Below, in pieces: positions 45,699 to 57,789 of a stretch of 64,000 nucleotides of DNA; positions within the stretch are counted from its first letter, which is position 1; each line of letters opens with the position of its first letter. The DNA is taken from assembly GCA_016630905.1 (NCBI GenBank), contig WBMQ01000010.1, forward strand, positions 930,001-994,000, written 5' to 3'. Under the pieces are notes generated by a model that did not search any database, was not told where the DNA came from, and worked only from the letters and a program-made list of their open reading frames with translations. Both the position numbers and the translations under genes were made by a program. Origin of the DNA: Capillidium heterosporum. Lineage: Eukaryota; Entomophthoromycota; Entomophthoromycetes; Entomophthorales; Capillidiaceae.

Positions 45699-45994
45699 TC
45701 TATTACTCTAAAAACTTTGGTTGATGTGTCCTTGAAACTCTAGTTTGGTTTGAGAGAATTCAAACTTTTTACTTTTTGGTAGGTTGGGTACTGGTTTAGA
45801 AAAGATTGAAGGAATATAAAGTCTCTTACGCAATAAAATAAAGTTTGCAATTTTCAGCCATTTGAAAACAAGGCTCAATTAAATAATTAAAGTAATTACG
45901 GAATTTATTTTGATAAGCCTACTCAACTTTTCTGGATAGCATTCCATGATCAAAGAGAGTTGTGAACCAACCTATCCAACATCTGAAGGAAAAT

Positions 45995-47164
45995 ATGGAT
46001 TACGAAAAGTTCTTACAATTTATCCCAGAGACTTCAAAGCGATGCAAAGATGTTAAAAGTAGACTATTGATATATACTCGTAAATTTACTAATTTTTAGT
46101 CTTTGAAAAGTTAAATTTAACAGATGAAGTAGACCTTCCAATAATTATTGAAAATGCCAACAAGAGGGTAAAGTTTCTAAGCTCTCAGTATCAGCTAGGT
46201 AATCACATCGATTTAATCGATGCTGATAGTAGTTTTATCAACAAGGAAAAGAAAACAGAAAAATTAAAAGGTAAATGATTTGTTGCGTAATATTTTTGTT
46301 TTTAACATTGGTTTATAACTTCTAGTTTATAAAATCAAGAAAGACAAGAGATATACCACCTTACTTTTAAACCTGAATAAAGCTTTAAATCAACCTTCGA
46401 TAGATAGTAAACAAATATTAGGTATACTAACACATTTAGTAAAATTTTCAAAAGGTAGCTATCACTATACATCTACATTAACTTATTATTTATTATTTCA
46501 ACCTAGATAGCTATTCCGAAAACGAAATACAACTTTGCTACCAAAGTTTGTTGAAACAAAAGGAGCTAGTAACCAAGTATTACGACCCAAGTTTAAAGTA
46601 CCTAAAGTTTTATATCCATCGAACTATACACAACCTCCTCTCCAACTTCTACCCCGAAAGTCGAAAATTGATACTATCGGAAATATTGGAAAATTTAACT
46701 TTTTACTATGGAGATAGAGATAATTGGGACCAAATTAAGGTTTTGGACCCGTTGACCAACTTTGCCCTAACCTTCAACGATGTTAACTTGGACGATTTAT
46801 TTTTTGAGTTGGTGGATAAAGTTGAAGGTCAACTACAGCTTTGTTTGATTTTAAAGTTGGTGGTAGTTCGGCCTAGTAATTTCAATATAGTTAGTGCTGT
46901 TGTCAAGTTGAAGGATTTATATTTTAGAAGGGTGTTGGTTAAATGGCTGATTCTGTACGCGCTGTTAGAAGGTAGTTTTGAATCAGTTTCTTATAAGTGC
47001 TTAACTCTTTTTGTATAGGACAATATCATATACTTGAATTTATTTATCAAGGTACTTATCTAGCAGATATCGATGACGAAGAGTTAAAAGTAACTGTTGT
47101 TTTATACCATGGCTATAACTGGAATTTAGGAATTGTTCAACGTTGTAAAAAGCTATTTCGATAG
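45995..47164 (+). CDS. Unknown helical protein, five exons
   Basis: I do not recognise this gene. The model is exons 45995-46058, 46100-46270, 46326-46454, 46507-46971 and 47019-47164. It totals 975 bases and 324 residues with every intron GT-AG and every junction in phase 1, which strongly supports a real gene. The protein starts MDYEKFLQFIPETSKRCKDV and ends WNLGIVQRCKKLFR. It is leucine/lysine-rich and almost wholly helical. YLKFYIHRTIHNLLSNFYPE and LILSEILENLTFYYGD suggest an armadillo or HEAT-like arrangement. There is no signal peptide, no membrane helix and no catalytic motif. A fast-evolving scaffold, for example kinetochore, repair or ribosome assembly, is one guess, but nothing in the sequence decides it. 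Confidence 0.7.
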
Positions 47165-48595
47165 GACCTTGATTAAGTTAAAGTTGAAAGACAGTTTAGT
47201 TACGTATACGAAGCTGGTAGATTCGCTAATCAACTGTCAGCTCAATTGCCAGTTGGTTTAAATGCGATGATAAGCCATTTATATCGATATTAGAGTTTCT
47301 TAATAATTGAAAATACTGGTGGCCTGCTAAGATTGCTACTACCGCCACTAAATGCCGTTTTGAAGTCACCGTTGTTAAGTAAACCCTAGCTATTAGTATT
47401 TTTACTTATGCTTTTATAACTTTGACCTGTAATGAAGCTGGTTAATAAACTGTGCTTTGGTAAGGAACTACTACTTTCTATATACGTAGGCTATGTGTTC
47501 TATTGCAAATTTAAACTAATGTTAACCTAGCTTACCTCAATCTATTGACCCTATTATTCAATTTCTATAATCTACAATAAAATTATAAGTCTATATTTTC
47601 AAGAGGTGTTTACCATAATTTTATATCTTTAATTTGTATTTGCTCTAAATTTAATATTGGTTTTCAAATTACATCTCAGATACGATGCAAAAGAATCCAT
47701 CATTAGATACTCTTTAATTGACATCTGCATAAGTTTGTATTTTAAACGTTTTGATACAAACATCTTTAGGTAAAAGATCTAGCTGGTCAGTAGCTATAAA
47801 GTTATTGTACGAGTTAACACCGTAAATTAATTCGTTAGTAATAGGCTGATATAAAGCGATTGCTTTTAATTCTATCAAAGCAAAGTATGTTGATATTTTT
47901 AATAGGAGACCATCTACATGATACAAGGCCAGTAGTCTTCGCTTATGATTGTGGACCCCAAATAGCTGGGTTTTTTGGTTCAACTTTGAACTTAGTTATC
48001 TTAGCTAATGAAAATCAGTATTCAAAAAATAAGTACTACGAATTGCAGTATAAGGCTAGTTATTTACGCTTATGATATACATACAATGTCGTTATATCCT
48101 ATAATTTAAATTACCAAAACGACTTTACATTGTAGCTTGACATCTAAACGAAATACAGGTCAGCAGCTGCTGCTATAGCTGTATACTACAAGATAAAGCA
48201 GTGAATATAGGCATTTTCAGGTACAATGGTTATATTTCTGAATTAGATCTTCTTTTAGAGAACTTATACAGTATTAAATCAATATACTTAGAACCGTCTA
48301 GATATAGAGTATTTTGCTATTACTCTTTTAGCAAATACCATTACATTGGTTTTTATCGGCTTTACTAATAAACTTTTAGAGGAGCTTCGGATCAAGTTCA
48401 TTCTAGTACCAATCGACACTAAAATGAACTTGATCCGGAGCTCCTTTATCACCTCCCACTGATTTGTGTATGATCTCAATATAATTTAATCATCGAATTC
48501 TAGATTCTAAAGCTCAAGAAATTTTTTCCAAGCTTCAAAGGTTCCATGTTTTTCTTGGAAATTCAAAATCAAAATACAACTGAATACAAAGATTA
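47165..48595. other. Intergenic with a long hairpin
   Basis: AT-rich spacer. It holds the hairpin at 48377-48448. Frames at 47714-47983 (-) and 47860-48075 (+) overlap each other, start without splice support and match nothing I know, so they were not called. Confidence 0.5.
48377..48448. repeat. Near-perfect long inverted repeat (hairpin, about 31 bp stem)
   Basis: The left arm 48380-48407 and right arm 48418-48445 are complementary over 28 bases with one G-T wobble and one C-A mismatch. The loop is ten bases (48408-48417). Three further pairs at the base extend the stem to about 31 bp. Arms are GC-richer (GGAGCT, GGATCAAGTTCA) than the AT-rich flanks. It lies in noncoding DNA upstream of NOT4. 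It could be a small-RNA precursor, a fold-back remnant of a miniature element, or a regulatory cruciform. Confidence 0.8.
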
Positions 48596-51500
48596 ATGTC
48601 TGATAGTGATTCCGATTCATACCTTAATGAATGTCCCATTTGCTATGAGACAATAGATTATGATGAATACGACTTCTTCCCTTGTCCCTGTAACTTTCAG
48701 GTAAACGATTTTTAAAAGTTAAATTAACATGGCGGTGATAGATTTGCCTCTTCTGCTACGATAGAATTTTAAATGGGGATCATAATCGATGTCCAGCTTG
48801 CCGAAACCCATTTGAAGAGAAGTTAGTGAGAAAAGTATTAAGTACTCGGAAAAAGTAATTTATGCTGATAAACCATTTAGTAACTGTTAATTTAGAAAAG
48901 AATTTTTCGAAGCAAAGAATAAACCCAATACAACAAGTACTCCTCTGGGTGCTGAGGATAGGTCCTTTCTCGCTGGTCAACGTATTCCTCAAAAAAATCT
49001 GATTTATGTACAAGGGCTTCTTCCTAAGCATAACAATATTGAGGTGCTTTATTCTACAGCTTATGAATGCTAACACAAACTAGCTTCTAAAATCCAAACT
49101 TTTTAATCAATTCGGAAAAATCATAAAATTTACACCGACTGTGAAAAAGAATGCAGAGTTTAAAAATACCTTGGTAATCTACGTTACTTATTCCAACGAA
49201 TACGAAGCAAGCAGTGCTGTCATGAATTTAAACGGGACTACTTACGATGACCAGATTTTAAAGTAAATTTATAGCCTTACAAATATCTAATTTGTTATTA
49301 GAGTTGCGCCTGGCACCACAAAGTATTGCAACAGCTTCTTAAACAATACCCAATGCAACAACCCAAATTGCTTATATCTTCATAATGACAAGAGCCGTAA
49401 TTCAAATGCTAGTTCAACTGGACAAAGGTATTCATTTTGATCATATATTTTATTTATTTTTAGAACAATATCTAGAGATACTGTTGGCGACTCTAGTTCG
49501 AGTAGAATCAAGAAGAATAAGCTAGAGGAAAGTACTTCAACTGTCCAGGATTTAAAGGGTAAAGCTTGTTTGTATTATATAGCTTATAGCGTGTTAGGTT
49601 TTAAGCTTCCTTCTTCAGCTTCCTGGGCCAAGCAAACTTCAACTCAAAAGCTTGAACCCAGTGTCAAAAGAAGCATCCGAATAGAAGGTGATTTCCCAGG
49701 ACTTCCAGCTACACCAGCTGATGATTCCAGCAACCCTTTGAAAAATATAATCAAGCCGTTGTCTGGAAAGTCAAAATTGGAAAAAAATAGACCGTCAGGT
49801 CACAAGCAAGCTGTCAGCTTCGACTCAAGTTCTATCAATCATAGAATATTTAAAAGTGAAGATGTGCCTCACGCCTTATTTAATAACGATGATGAATCGA
49901 GTGTTGATTCCCGATCTCCAAGATACACAACTTTATCTACCCCATCGAATGAAATAGAATCGCCTGTGAATGAAATAGATGATCAGAAAAGTCATTCATT
50001 GGCTGATTCTAATGGTACTGCTTCGGGTGATATACAGGGACTTGGTAATCTTATATGTTGGTTTATCTAATCTCAAATTTATTATAGATAATTCAAATCT
50101 TAAGGATGTGCCTTTGGAAAGTAGAATAGATAATGAATATTTCAGGGAGGCTTTGGCTTCGAAAAATATTCCCAGCCCCATAGATCAGGAAAAGATTTTA
50201 GTTGGTATTATCAGCAATAGAGATAGCGGTCACCTCGACACTAGTTTGCCTAATATTACCTCCGATCTAACAAACTTTAATACTAGGCATAATCTGCTGA
50301 AACAAAATAGGGCCAACGAAGTTAAACTTGTCGAGGATGTTCCTGATAAATATGCCCTTTATTTCAACTTAGATGCTCTGAAGGAGATATTCGATACTCG
50401 TATACGCGAACTAACGTGGAATTCAAAGGAAGAGCACCTTGAGAGGCTTGAAATGAGATTGAATGCTGTATTCTCTCAACGACCCCGTTTGGAGCTACCC
50501 AAAGAAGTGAACGTAGCTTCAATTACTTTTGATCCCTTTTCAGAAGATATTCAAGTTCCTAATATCGTCTTTTCACATGATATCCGACGTAGAAATCCAA
50601 TTCCTAGAGGCTTAGGTCGCAGAATGGAAGCACCACCCAATCTAACTGCCAAAAAAAACCCCTCTCCCTCGCATGAGCACTTAGGTGTGAGATATGGTGC
50701 AAATCAGGTACCCGTTAAGAATACCAATGCAAGTATTAGCAATGCTGGTGGTAGGACATACAAACAATCCCATTTGTTTAACCCGTTCAATGAAACTCAA
50801 TATTCCCCAATTGAGTCGAATTTACTCCCAGCGGAAGCAAGCAACGCGCTTATAGTCGAACCCCAGGGAAGACAGATAAATATTGAAGAGTTGTTCGAAG
50901 CATTTAGAAGTGATCCAGTATACGAAAAACAAAGTTCGAGCAGGAAAAGGCATGATAGTGTATCATCGAGTATTCATTCTCAAAATACTGTGAGTGATTT
51001 CAAATCTCCAACTAATAGTAGTCAGGTACACTCTTCCCATTCCAACAATACACCAATTATTTCTCCCATGATTCAACAACGACTACCTGCCCCCTCTCCA
51101 CATAATAGAACTCTTCAGATGCCTAACCAAAGTATACAACAAAGCGACTACAGCAAAGATAGTTCAAGGTTTAATCCTCATATTGACCCGGTGGTTAACA
51201 GTAGTGCCTACCGTGGACCCCAAAAAATGGAACACGCCCAACGAAGCCAACCAATGACCCAATTTACTGGTTATTTGCCTAACCAACCACTACTATATAA
51301 CCCTAGGGCTCATAATGGCTCGCAAGGTAACGACGGAGTTAGAAATTTACTCAGCCCTAGCAACATCGGCATGATGCAAGGATCTATGTACTCGCAATTA
51401 AACTCCAACGTCCCTCTAAGATCGATAAACCAGGTACCAGCTATGATTCCAAGCAATTTTCCAATTCGTGGGCAGAGTATGAATGCTGATATACATCCCC

Positions 51501-53147
51501 AGAACAAGCCCCATCGTATGAATCAACCAAGTCATGTGCCAAATTCGTTTGGACCTCAACTGCCAAGTATGCAGTGGCAAATGCAAAATCCCATAGAATA
51601 CTCACAGACTCAAAATAGTTTTCGGCCGAATCTAAACCATATCAATCGGATGGGAAACGTCCCCCCTGGTTCCATGATGCCCAATAGCCACAACTTCAGT
51701 ACTATTTTCCTGTTTATATCTTACTTATCTTATAGGTCCTGATAGCATTCATGGTTTGGGTGGAGTCTCTTCAAAAGTCCCCATCCTTAGGTTTGATCCA
51801 AGCACGTCGACTGACAGCTTTTTTGCACACCGCTTTACGTTGGACGCTGATTCTCCAAGATCCAACGATGCTGGTAACTTTACTTTAGAATTGGATTCCT
51901 AACATTTTTCAAGGTATAAATGGTGCAAAACAGAATGCTATATCGCAATCTACACCTCAAGGTTCTAAACCGACTCATAGCCAAAGGCCAAATTCGTTCC
52001 CAAATGCTGAGCATCCTTTTGCAAATCCGATAGAACAAGATCAATCTTCTATAGCTGACCACAAATCATCCAACCGTGTAAATCCCATCATCAATCGAGA
52101 AGGAGCCCAATCTCAAAGAGACACACGAAAAGGCAAAGAGACACTTAAATCAGAAGCATCAGTTAGACTCAAAGTGAAGGATCCCCCAGGTCTTAAAGAG
52201 AGTGCCGAGCAGAAGTTGTCAAAGTCAGATATCGGATCGGAATTTTCTAGCAGGAAGCCTAGTGATGAGCCTAAATTGGCTAAATCTAAAGAACCTGCCA
52301 TCAAAAAATTAGATAGTGAAGAAGTCGTCGAAGGTAGCTCGAAAACGTCTGACAGACAGAAGGCCAAATCTAAATCCGATAAATCAGTTTTGGATGCAAC
52401 TAAGGCCAACGAGCTTGGATCTGAAACGACTAAGGTTACCATTCTCTCTAAACCCGTCGACTCTGTGCCAATCACTAGACGCAAACAAGTCGCTGAAATG
52501 CCCGATGTCATCTTCCCATCCGAATCGGTAACCTAGTTTACCGTTTCTTTACTAATTGAAGTTAGGTATCTATCAAAGACTTCGAAGTCGATGTTAAGGA
52601 TAAGCCCAAACTCTCCAAAAAGCAGAAAAAAAAGCTGGAGCGTGCTAAGCAACTCGAAATGGAAGCGGCAAAGAAGGAGGCTGAGAATCAGGCTGCCTCT
52701 AGTTCAAAAGGCCAAATTCAAGTCGCCACTACTACCGATTTAGCAAAGGAAGCTCGTAGCGATGATTCAAGTTCCATACCCTTTGAACGGTACCAGCACA
52801 TCCCACCCAACTACTCGACGACCAAGATCGATTCGTTGGTGACTAACTTTAGTAATTACTTTGATGAGCTCAAGAAGTCACTGCTAACCAACCCTGACCT
52901 ATTCAGCAAGTCACACGTTAAGAAAGTCAATGGGAAGTTTATAGTCAAGCCAGTTGTCAGCAAATTTGCTACCACCTCCGTCGACAAGGTTTTGGCTGAA
53001 TTTTCCTTGGACAATTTGAGTCCCACTCCTGATTCTTTTAATATCATTCCTACCCTCAAAGCTGTAGAACAAAATTCCAACGCCACTTATTTGCAAGCCA
53101 TTGCTTTCCAAAAGGAGATCAAGACTTTGATCAGCAGCTTTGACTAA
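48596..53147 (+). CDS. NOT4: CCR4-NOT ubiquitin ligase Not4 (CNOT4/Mot2)
   Basis: RING E3 ligase of the CCR4-NOT complex, acting in mRNA decay and co-translational quality control. ATG 48596. The first two exons make a C4C4 RING at residues 13-55 with cysteines 13, 16, 30, 32, 37, 40, 52 and 55 (ECPICYETI, FFPCPCNFQICLFCYDRIL, RCPACRNPF), the same spacing as human CNOT4. Next comes an RRM (NLIYVQGLLPKHNNIE, LFNQFGKIIKFTPTVKKN, LVIYVTYSNEYEASSAVMNL). Then a CCCH finger follows, TTKYCNSFLNNTQCNNPNCL with YLH. The remaining three quarters is long, Ser/Asn/Gln/Pro-rich and disordered, with a basic helix KLSKKQKKKLERAKQLEMEA near the end, as in fungal Not4. It ends KEIKTLISSFD, TAA 53145-53147. 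About ten introns. The upstream and downstream open frames are joined by splice signals near 49558-49600, 50031-50088, 51698-51736, 51873-51914 and 52528-52566. Confidence 0.88.
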
Positions 53148-53780
53148 GAATCGCAGTGGTACTCCTAATTTACATTTATAGATAATTTTCACTAATCTTC
53201 TACTTTTCTTTCGATTTCTTTCCTCTCATACCTTCTACCTTTTATCTTTTCAATTCAATCTTCCAATAAATTCGCCATTCTATAGACAGTTTACTTTGAA
53301 GAATTTTCAAATGGATATATGAATGCTTTATTATGAAGTGGTAAATGAGTTTATCTGTAGTATATTCACTAATAATATGTATTTACAACTTTTCTTGAAA
53401 ATACCAAGCTTTACATATCAGCAATTGCTGATATTGAAATATATTGGAAACCTTACCAGCTCATATAATGGCATCATCGTATCTATAATCTGCAATACAT
53501 TTATAATATCCTTTAACATATACAGAGAGTTACTATTAGAACATGATAGTCAACGCTTATAAAATATTGCTTTTTCTTGGTTAAAATAATAAGAACGTTG
53601 GTATGTTCTAAACTACGACGTACCACTTTATTTTAGATGATTTTCGCAACTCTTCCAAAAAGTTGCAATCTTTTTTAGCAAAAGGGGATTCTACTCTTTA
53701 CAAACTCCACGTGTCCTTTAAACTAGCAGAAATTTCCAAAAGTTTCTGACCTAAATTTTCTTACAATATAACGTTTAAAG
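53148..53780. other. Intergenic, no gene seen
   Basis: AT-rich 3' flank of NOT4 and promoter of the APRT gene. A 79-codon frame at 53323-53562 has no motif. Confidence 0.5.
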
Positions 53781-54541
53781 ATGGTGGACCATGGTATCGA
53801 ATTGATAAAGAGCAAGATAACTGCTATCCCCGATTTCCCTCAAAAGGTAACCTTTTAATCTTCAAATTCATTTATTTATTCTTTATAAAGGGAATTTTAT
53901 TCAGAGATATCTTCCCCATCTTCCAAGACCCCATTGCGGTTGAAGTTTTAATTGGGCACATTGTAAATCACATCAACTCTACTATCGAAGGTAAAATCGA
54001 TGTGATCGTAGGTACTATTTCGATAAAATTTTTATAGTATTTACGATACTTTAAAGGTCTGGACGCCAGAGGTTTTTTATTTGGACCCTTGGTTGCCATC
54101 CGCTTAGGTGCCAGTTTCGTACCGGTACGTAAAAGAGGTAAGTTACCTGGTAAAACTACTACTGCCGAGTACATCAAGGAGTACGGTGTCGTAAGTTTTA
54201 AATATAGTATTCTTTTTTTAATTTTATATAGGATATCTTTGAGATGCAGGAAGGTGCTATTAAACCCAACCAAAATGTCATTGTTATTGATGATCTGATC
54301 GCTACTGGTAATTTAGTTGATTAAATATTGCTGGTCTAACATTTATATTTTGTAATTTAGGTGGCAGTGCATTCGCAGCTGGTATTAATTTTTATGTTGC
54401 AAGGGGTACTAATTTTATTTAGGTGAACTTGTGAAAGGCAACGGCGGTAACTTGAAGGAGTTTATATTCGTCATTGAGTTGGCCGATCTCGAAGGCGTGA
54501 AGAAGCTGCAAGGTCCTTCATACTCAGTTGTAAAGTACTAG
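53781..54541 (+). CDS. APT1: Adenine phosphoribosyltransferase (APRT)
   Basis: Purine salvage enzyme making AMP from adenine and PRPP, cytosolic. ATG 53781 with [20 protein letters not shown] and [13 protein letters not shown], the standard APRT start. Later blocks are [35 protein letters not shown] and the PRPP-binding loop [20 protein letters not shown] with its two aspartates, joined across an intron at about 54380-54421. The C-terminus is [16 protein letters not shown] and YSVVKY, stop TAG 54539-54541. Five introns. About 180 residues, the normal size. Nothing missing. Confidence 0.96.
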
Positions 54542-54896
54542 TAATAAAAGCTGCCTTTTTGTCGATCTATATTTTAGAGTTCTGAATAACATCTGTAATA
54601 TCATTAGAACATAAGAATAGTATATACATATGTTGTTAATTTAAATACCTTTTAATCCTATTTTAAATAAACTACCATACAATTTTATCGGCATTAGGAA
54701 TGTAAGCTAAAGACATGAATCAGGATTATTTCTATTTACATTCTTGTTTATAAACTATATAGATTATAAAAATATGCATGTCAATGTGAATTTTGAAAAT
54801 TAAACTTATGTTCCAATAATATATCAAGCTGACTATTTATTAAACTCAATAAACTAAGGAAAAATAGACATTTGCTATGATTTACTTACAGGGATA
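54542..54896. other. Convergent 3' spacer
   Basis: AT-rich gap of 355 bases between the APRT and CCDC174-like genes. Nothing recognised. Confidence 0.5.
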
Positions 54897-56073
54897 CTAT
54901 GTGTTCGTCGGCTTGAATTGGTTGATAAACAAACTAATATTATCATCCACCGGAGGTGAACTCGTCGTTTCACCTTCTTTATGGTAACCAGACGAAGCCA
55001 TAAATTGAGTACGCTCATAATTAATACGTTCTAGACGCTCACACATTTTGAGATATCTCTTGACGAAGATGGATTGATGATTAGCTCGTTTGGCTTCTGT
55101 CTATAGAAATAGATTAGAATTTGTAGTAAAAATCAACCTACCTCCTCACGAAGTCTCTTAAGCTCAGCCATCTGTCTCAGACGTTCCTCTTCATCCCTAC
55201 TAAATTGATAGTGGCCAACACCTTGGGCACGGTATTCCTTTCTAGCGTCGTAGTGTAAAGGACCTGAATAAAACTTTAGCATTATTTTGAACTAGGAATG
55301 TACCTTTAGCCTCTTCTTCGACCTCTTTTTCCCATTTCTGCCTCTCCATCTCCTTAAGCATATCAGGCCGAGACGAGTCCAGGTACATATTCAGCTGAAG
55401 ATTTAGGAGGAGAATATAGATGTACATCCTCTTTATCTACTAACCGAGTACGGCCAAATTCATCGACAATTTCAACTTTGTTTCCAGTAGCTGTAGCTCC
55501 TTGATTGAATTCCGGTTCTTCGTCAAAATACTTGAAAATTTTATGAGAAAAGTAAAAATGTAGGTTTACCATTGAAAATTCACCATCCATTCTTTTGCTT
55601 TCAAAGTCTATTAGCGCATTCTCATTACTTTCATCGAATTCTTTACCCTCTAAAAATATAAATACCTACTAGTATCATTAACGTACCTTTTAAAAGCTGT
55701 TGATATAGTTTAGCTTTTTTCTTTAAAGCAATTTTGGACAATTCGATGGCATCGTTACTCTCCGCTTCTAAAACTGAACCTGGTATACTTTTATCTCTCA
55801 AATTCCTTTTCTCTATACCCTTATTCCGTATTTCAAATTTACGCTTATCCTATTACAGTTAATACAGATAAATGACTTTACTACTATACCAAAGTTCTTT
55901 TGATGGGTCGAATATAGTCTCCATCAAAGTTAGCGCGATGTTTAGCAAGCCTAGCTTCCTGTGCAGCAATTTCAGCCTTCAGCTCTAATCCCTTGTTGAA
56001 TTTTGCAAATTAGTCGATATATAAGTTGTTAATTTACTGATGCTTTATCGAGCCCCGTCACCTTCTTGGACAT
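54897..56073 (-). CDS. CCDC174: CCDC174-like coiled-coil protein
   Basis: Nuclear coiled-coil protein; the human relative is linked to the exon-junction complex factor EIF4A3. About seven short exons from ATG 56073 (MSKKVTGLDKAS) to TAG 54899-54897. Key blocks in order: LELKAEIAAQEARLAKHRAN, ALKKKAKLYQQLLKG (human REKLEEKAKLYEKMTKG), VEIVDEFGRTRLVDKEDV (human VDYVDSLGRSRRCMRKDL), LKEMERQKWEKEVEEEAKG (human MRKELQRQQWEEEEREALK), GPLHYDARKEYRAQGVGHYQ with F then SRDEEERLRQMAELKRLREE (human GPVHYEDIREN then QLGVGYFAFARD). The C-terminus ends ISLFINQFKPTNT. Length about 290 residues, shorter than human. Exon ends were inferred from GT-AG signals. Confidence 0.82.
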
Positions 56074-56235
56074 TTTGAAACAAACTGATCCTTCTCAGAA
56101 TTGGTTGAAATCAGGAAATGCTTAGTAGAAATCCCTATTGGAAAGTAAGGATTGATTGGATAGCTAAGAATATAAGTCTTTCGAAAATTTGACCTTTGCC
56201 TTGTAAATTTTTAGAGAAGGATATTTGAATATTTT

Positions 56236-56698
56236 ATGAGTTCGTTTAGTTTGGACAAGTTGAAGGAGGAATTAGATAGCAAAGACATGGTAATATAGTT
56301 TCAAAATTATATATTTATATACAAGAATAATCCTAATACAATATTTAATTAGACAACACCATTGTACATTGGCTTAGGTTTAGCTGGAGCAGCTTTAGTA
56401 GCAAGACAAGTATTGAAAGGTGGTTTAAGAGCAGGTGCCAACTCCAAGTTTTTGAAAGGTGGATTCGATGCCAAGATGAACAAGAGTGAAGCTGCCCAGA
56501 TTTTAGGGCTAAGGTAGCTTTTGTATATATATTGTTTTCCTAAGTTTTATTAGGGAGAGCGGATTAACTAAAGATAAAGTCAAGAAAGCCCATCGCCGTA
56601 TAATGTTACTCAACCATCCCGACAGAGGAGGTTCACCTTACATTGCCACCAAAATTAATGAAGCGAAGGATTTCTTGGAGAATAAGACTGGCCGTTAA
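56236..56698 (+). CDS. PAM18: Mitochondrial import motor J-protein Pam18/Tim14
   Basis: J-domain partner of mtHsp70 in the PAM motor at the TIM23 channel. Three exons. ATG 56236 encodes [18 protein letters not shown]. The second exon (after an intron at about 56290-56351) gives the single membrane helix [19 protein letters not shown] followed by VLKGGLRAG and the conserved [20 protein letters not shown]. The third holds the J domain with the essential [23 protein letters not shown] then [17 protein letters not shown]. About 110 residues, TAA 56696-56698. All key features are present. The start lies 162 bases from the divergent CCDC174-like gene's ATG. Confidence 0.95.
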
Positions 56699-57789
56699 TA
56701 AATTTTAATAGAATCTGCAGTTATATAGTAGCAATTGAGTAAAACTTTTCATCATACTATTTCAAATTGTAGGTAATTAACATATAGTATAGCCCTTTGC
56801 TTTCCAGGTGGTTTTATATTATAGCAACTGTTTTATTTTAATCTACCCTATACAAAGATATATTGGTATGGCATACAATGGAAACTACATTACCATTTCG
56901 GTAGATAACAACCAAAGCTTAACACAATATTTGTCAAAAAGATGTTGGTTATACTGAAGTATAAAATATTTCAAAAGCAAGGCTAGTAAACTTTTATAAT
57001 CAATAAACCAGTATAATTTTTAACTACAAAATCACCCAAAACTAAACTTAGCTCTAATTCAAGCCTAATATATTAATATCTCTACAAGTTTTTAAGATCA
57101 ACTTTGTAAATCTTCAATTTGACAGGTATCAACTAAAGTTAAATGTGGGAGGTGATATTGTAATATAGTCCAATATTTATGAATAAAATGGTTATTGGAT
57201 TCGAATGTATATCAGTACTGCAGTTTCATGTTGATAAGTGCCTTTCTAAGCTAAGACTGGTAGTCTAATATATATTAAATATAGTTTGCTCAAAACTTTA
57301 GCTCCAACTTGGCTCTCCTACATCAGCTTGTTACATTAAACCTGCTTTTTAATATCGAATTTGGAGCCGGATGGATTATTAGTGTTGATATAGATGGTAG
57401 AGGAATTCCAATACTATCAAAACCTTGGACGGATGAACTATGGTAAGCCCCAATGATATTATAAAAACCAATAGAAAGGAGAATCGCCAACAAAGTTGTT
57501 ATTTCAAATCTTTATACATTCTTAATTGATGGCATATACATTGTATGTAGAAAATATGATATCAAATTTCCTATTGTTGATACTAGATACGTATCATACT
57601 TAAAATACAACTCACATCAACTCAAGTTTATTGACATATAAAAGTTGCCAAAGTATTCGATAGGTATGGTATAGCCTAGTAAACAATAAGCTTATCATTT
57701 CAACTAATATTTACTAAAGCACTTTAAATATTGAAAATAAAGATGTAGCGAGAAATGTTTAATAACGTTCCATAATATATACGATATAT
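56699..57789. other. Intergenic, no gene seen
   Basis: AT-rich convergent gap between PAM18 and LYS1. Nothing recognised. Confidence 0.5.

Noticed and set aside
47714-48075. Two open frames on opposite strands overlapping near 47860-47983
   Set aside because: No start or splice support, no motif, and they overlap each other; left as intergenic.
52113-52511. 132-codon minus-strand Ser/Leu-rich open frame inside NOT4
   Set aside because: Antisense shadow of the Lys/Ser/Glu-rich disordered region of Not4.
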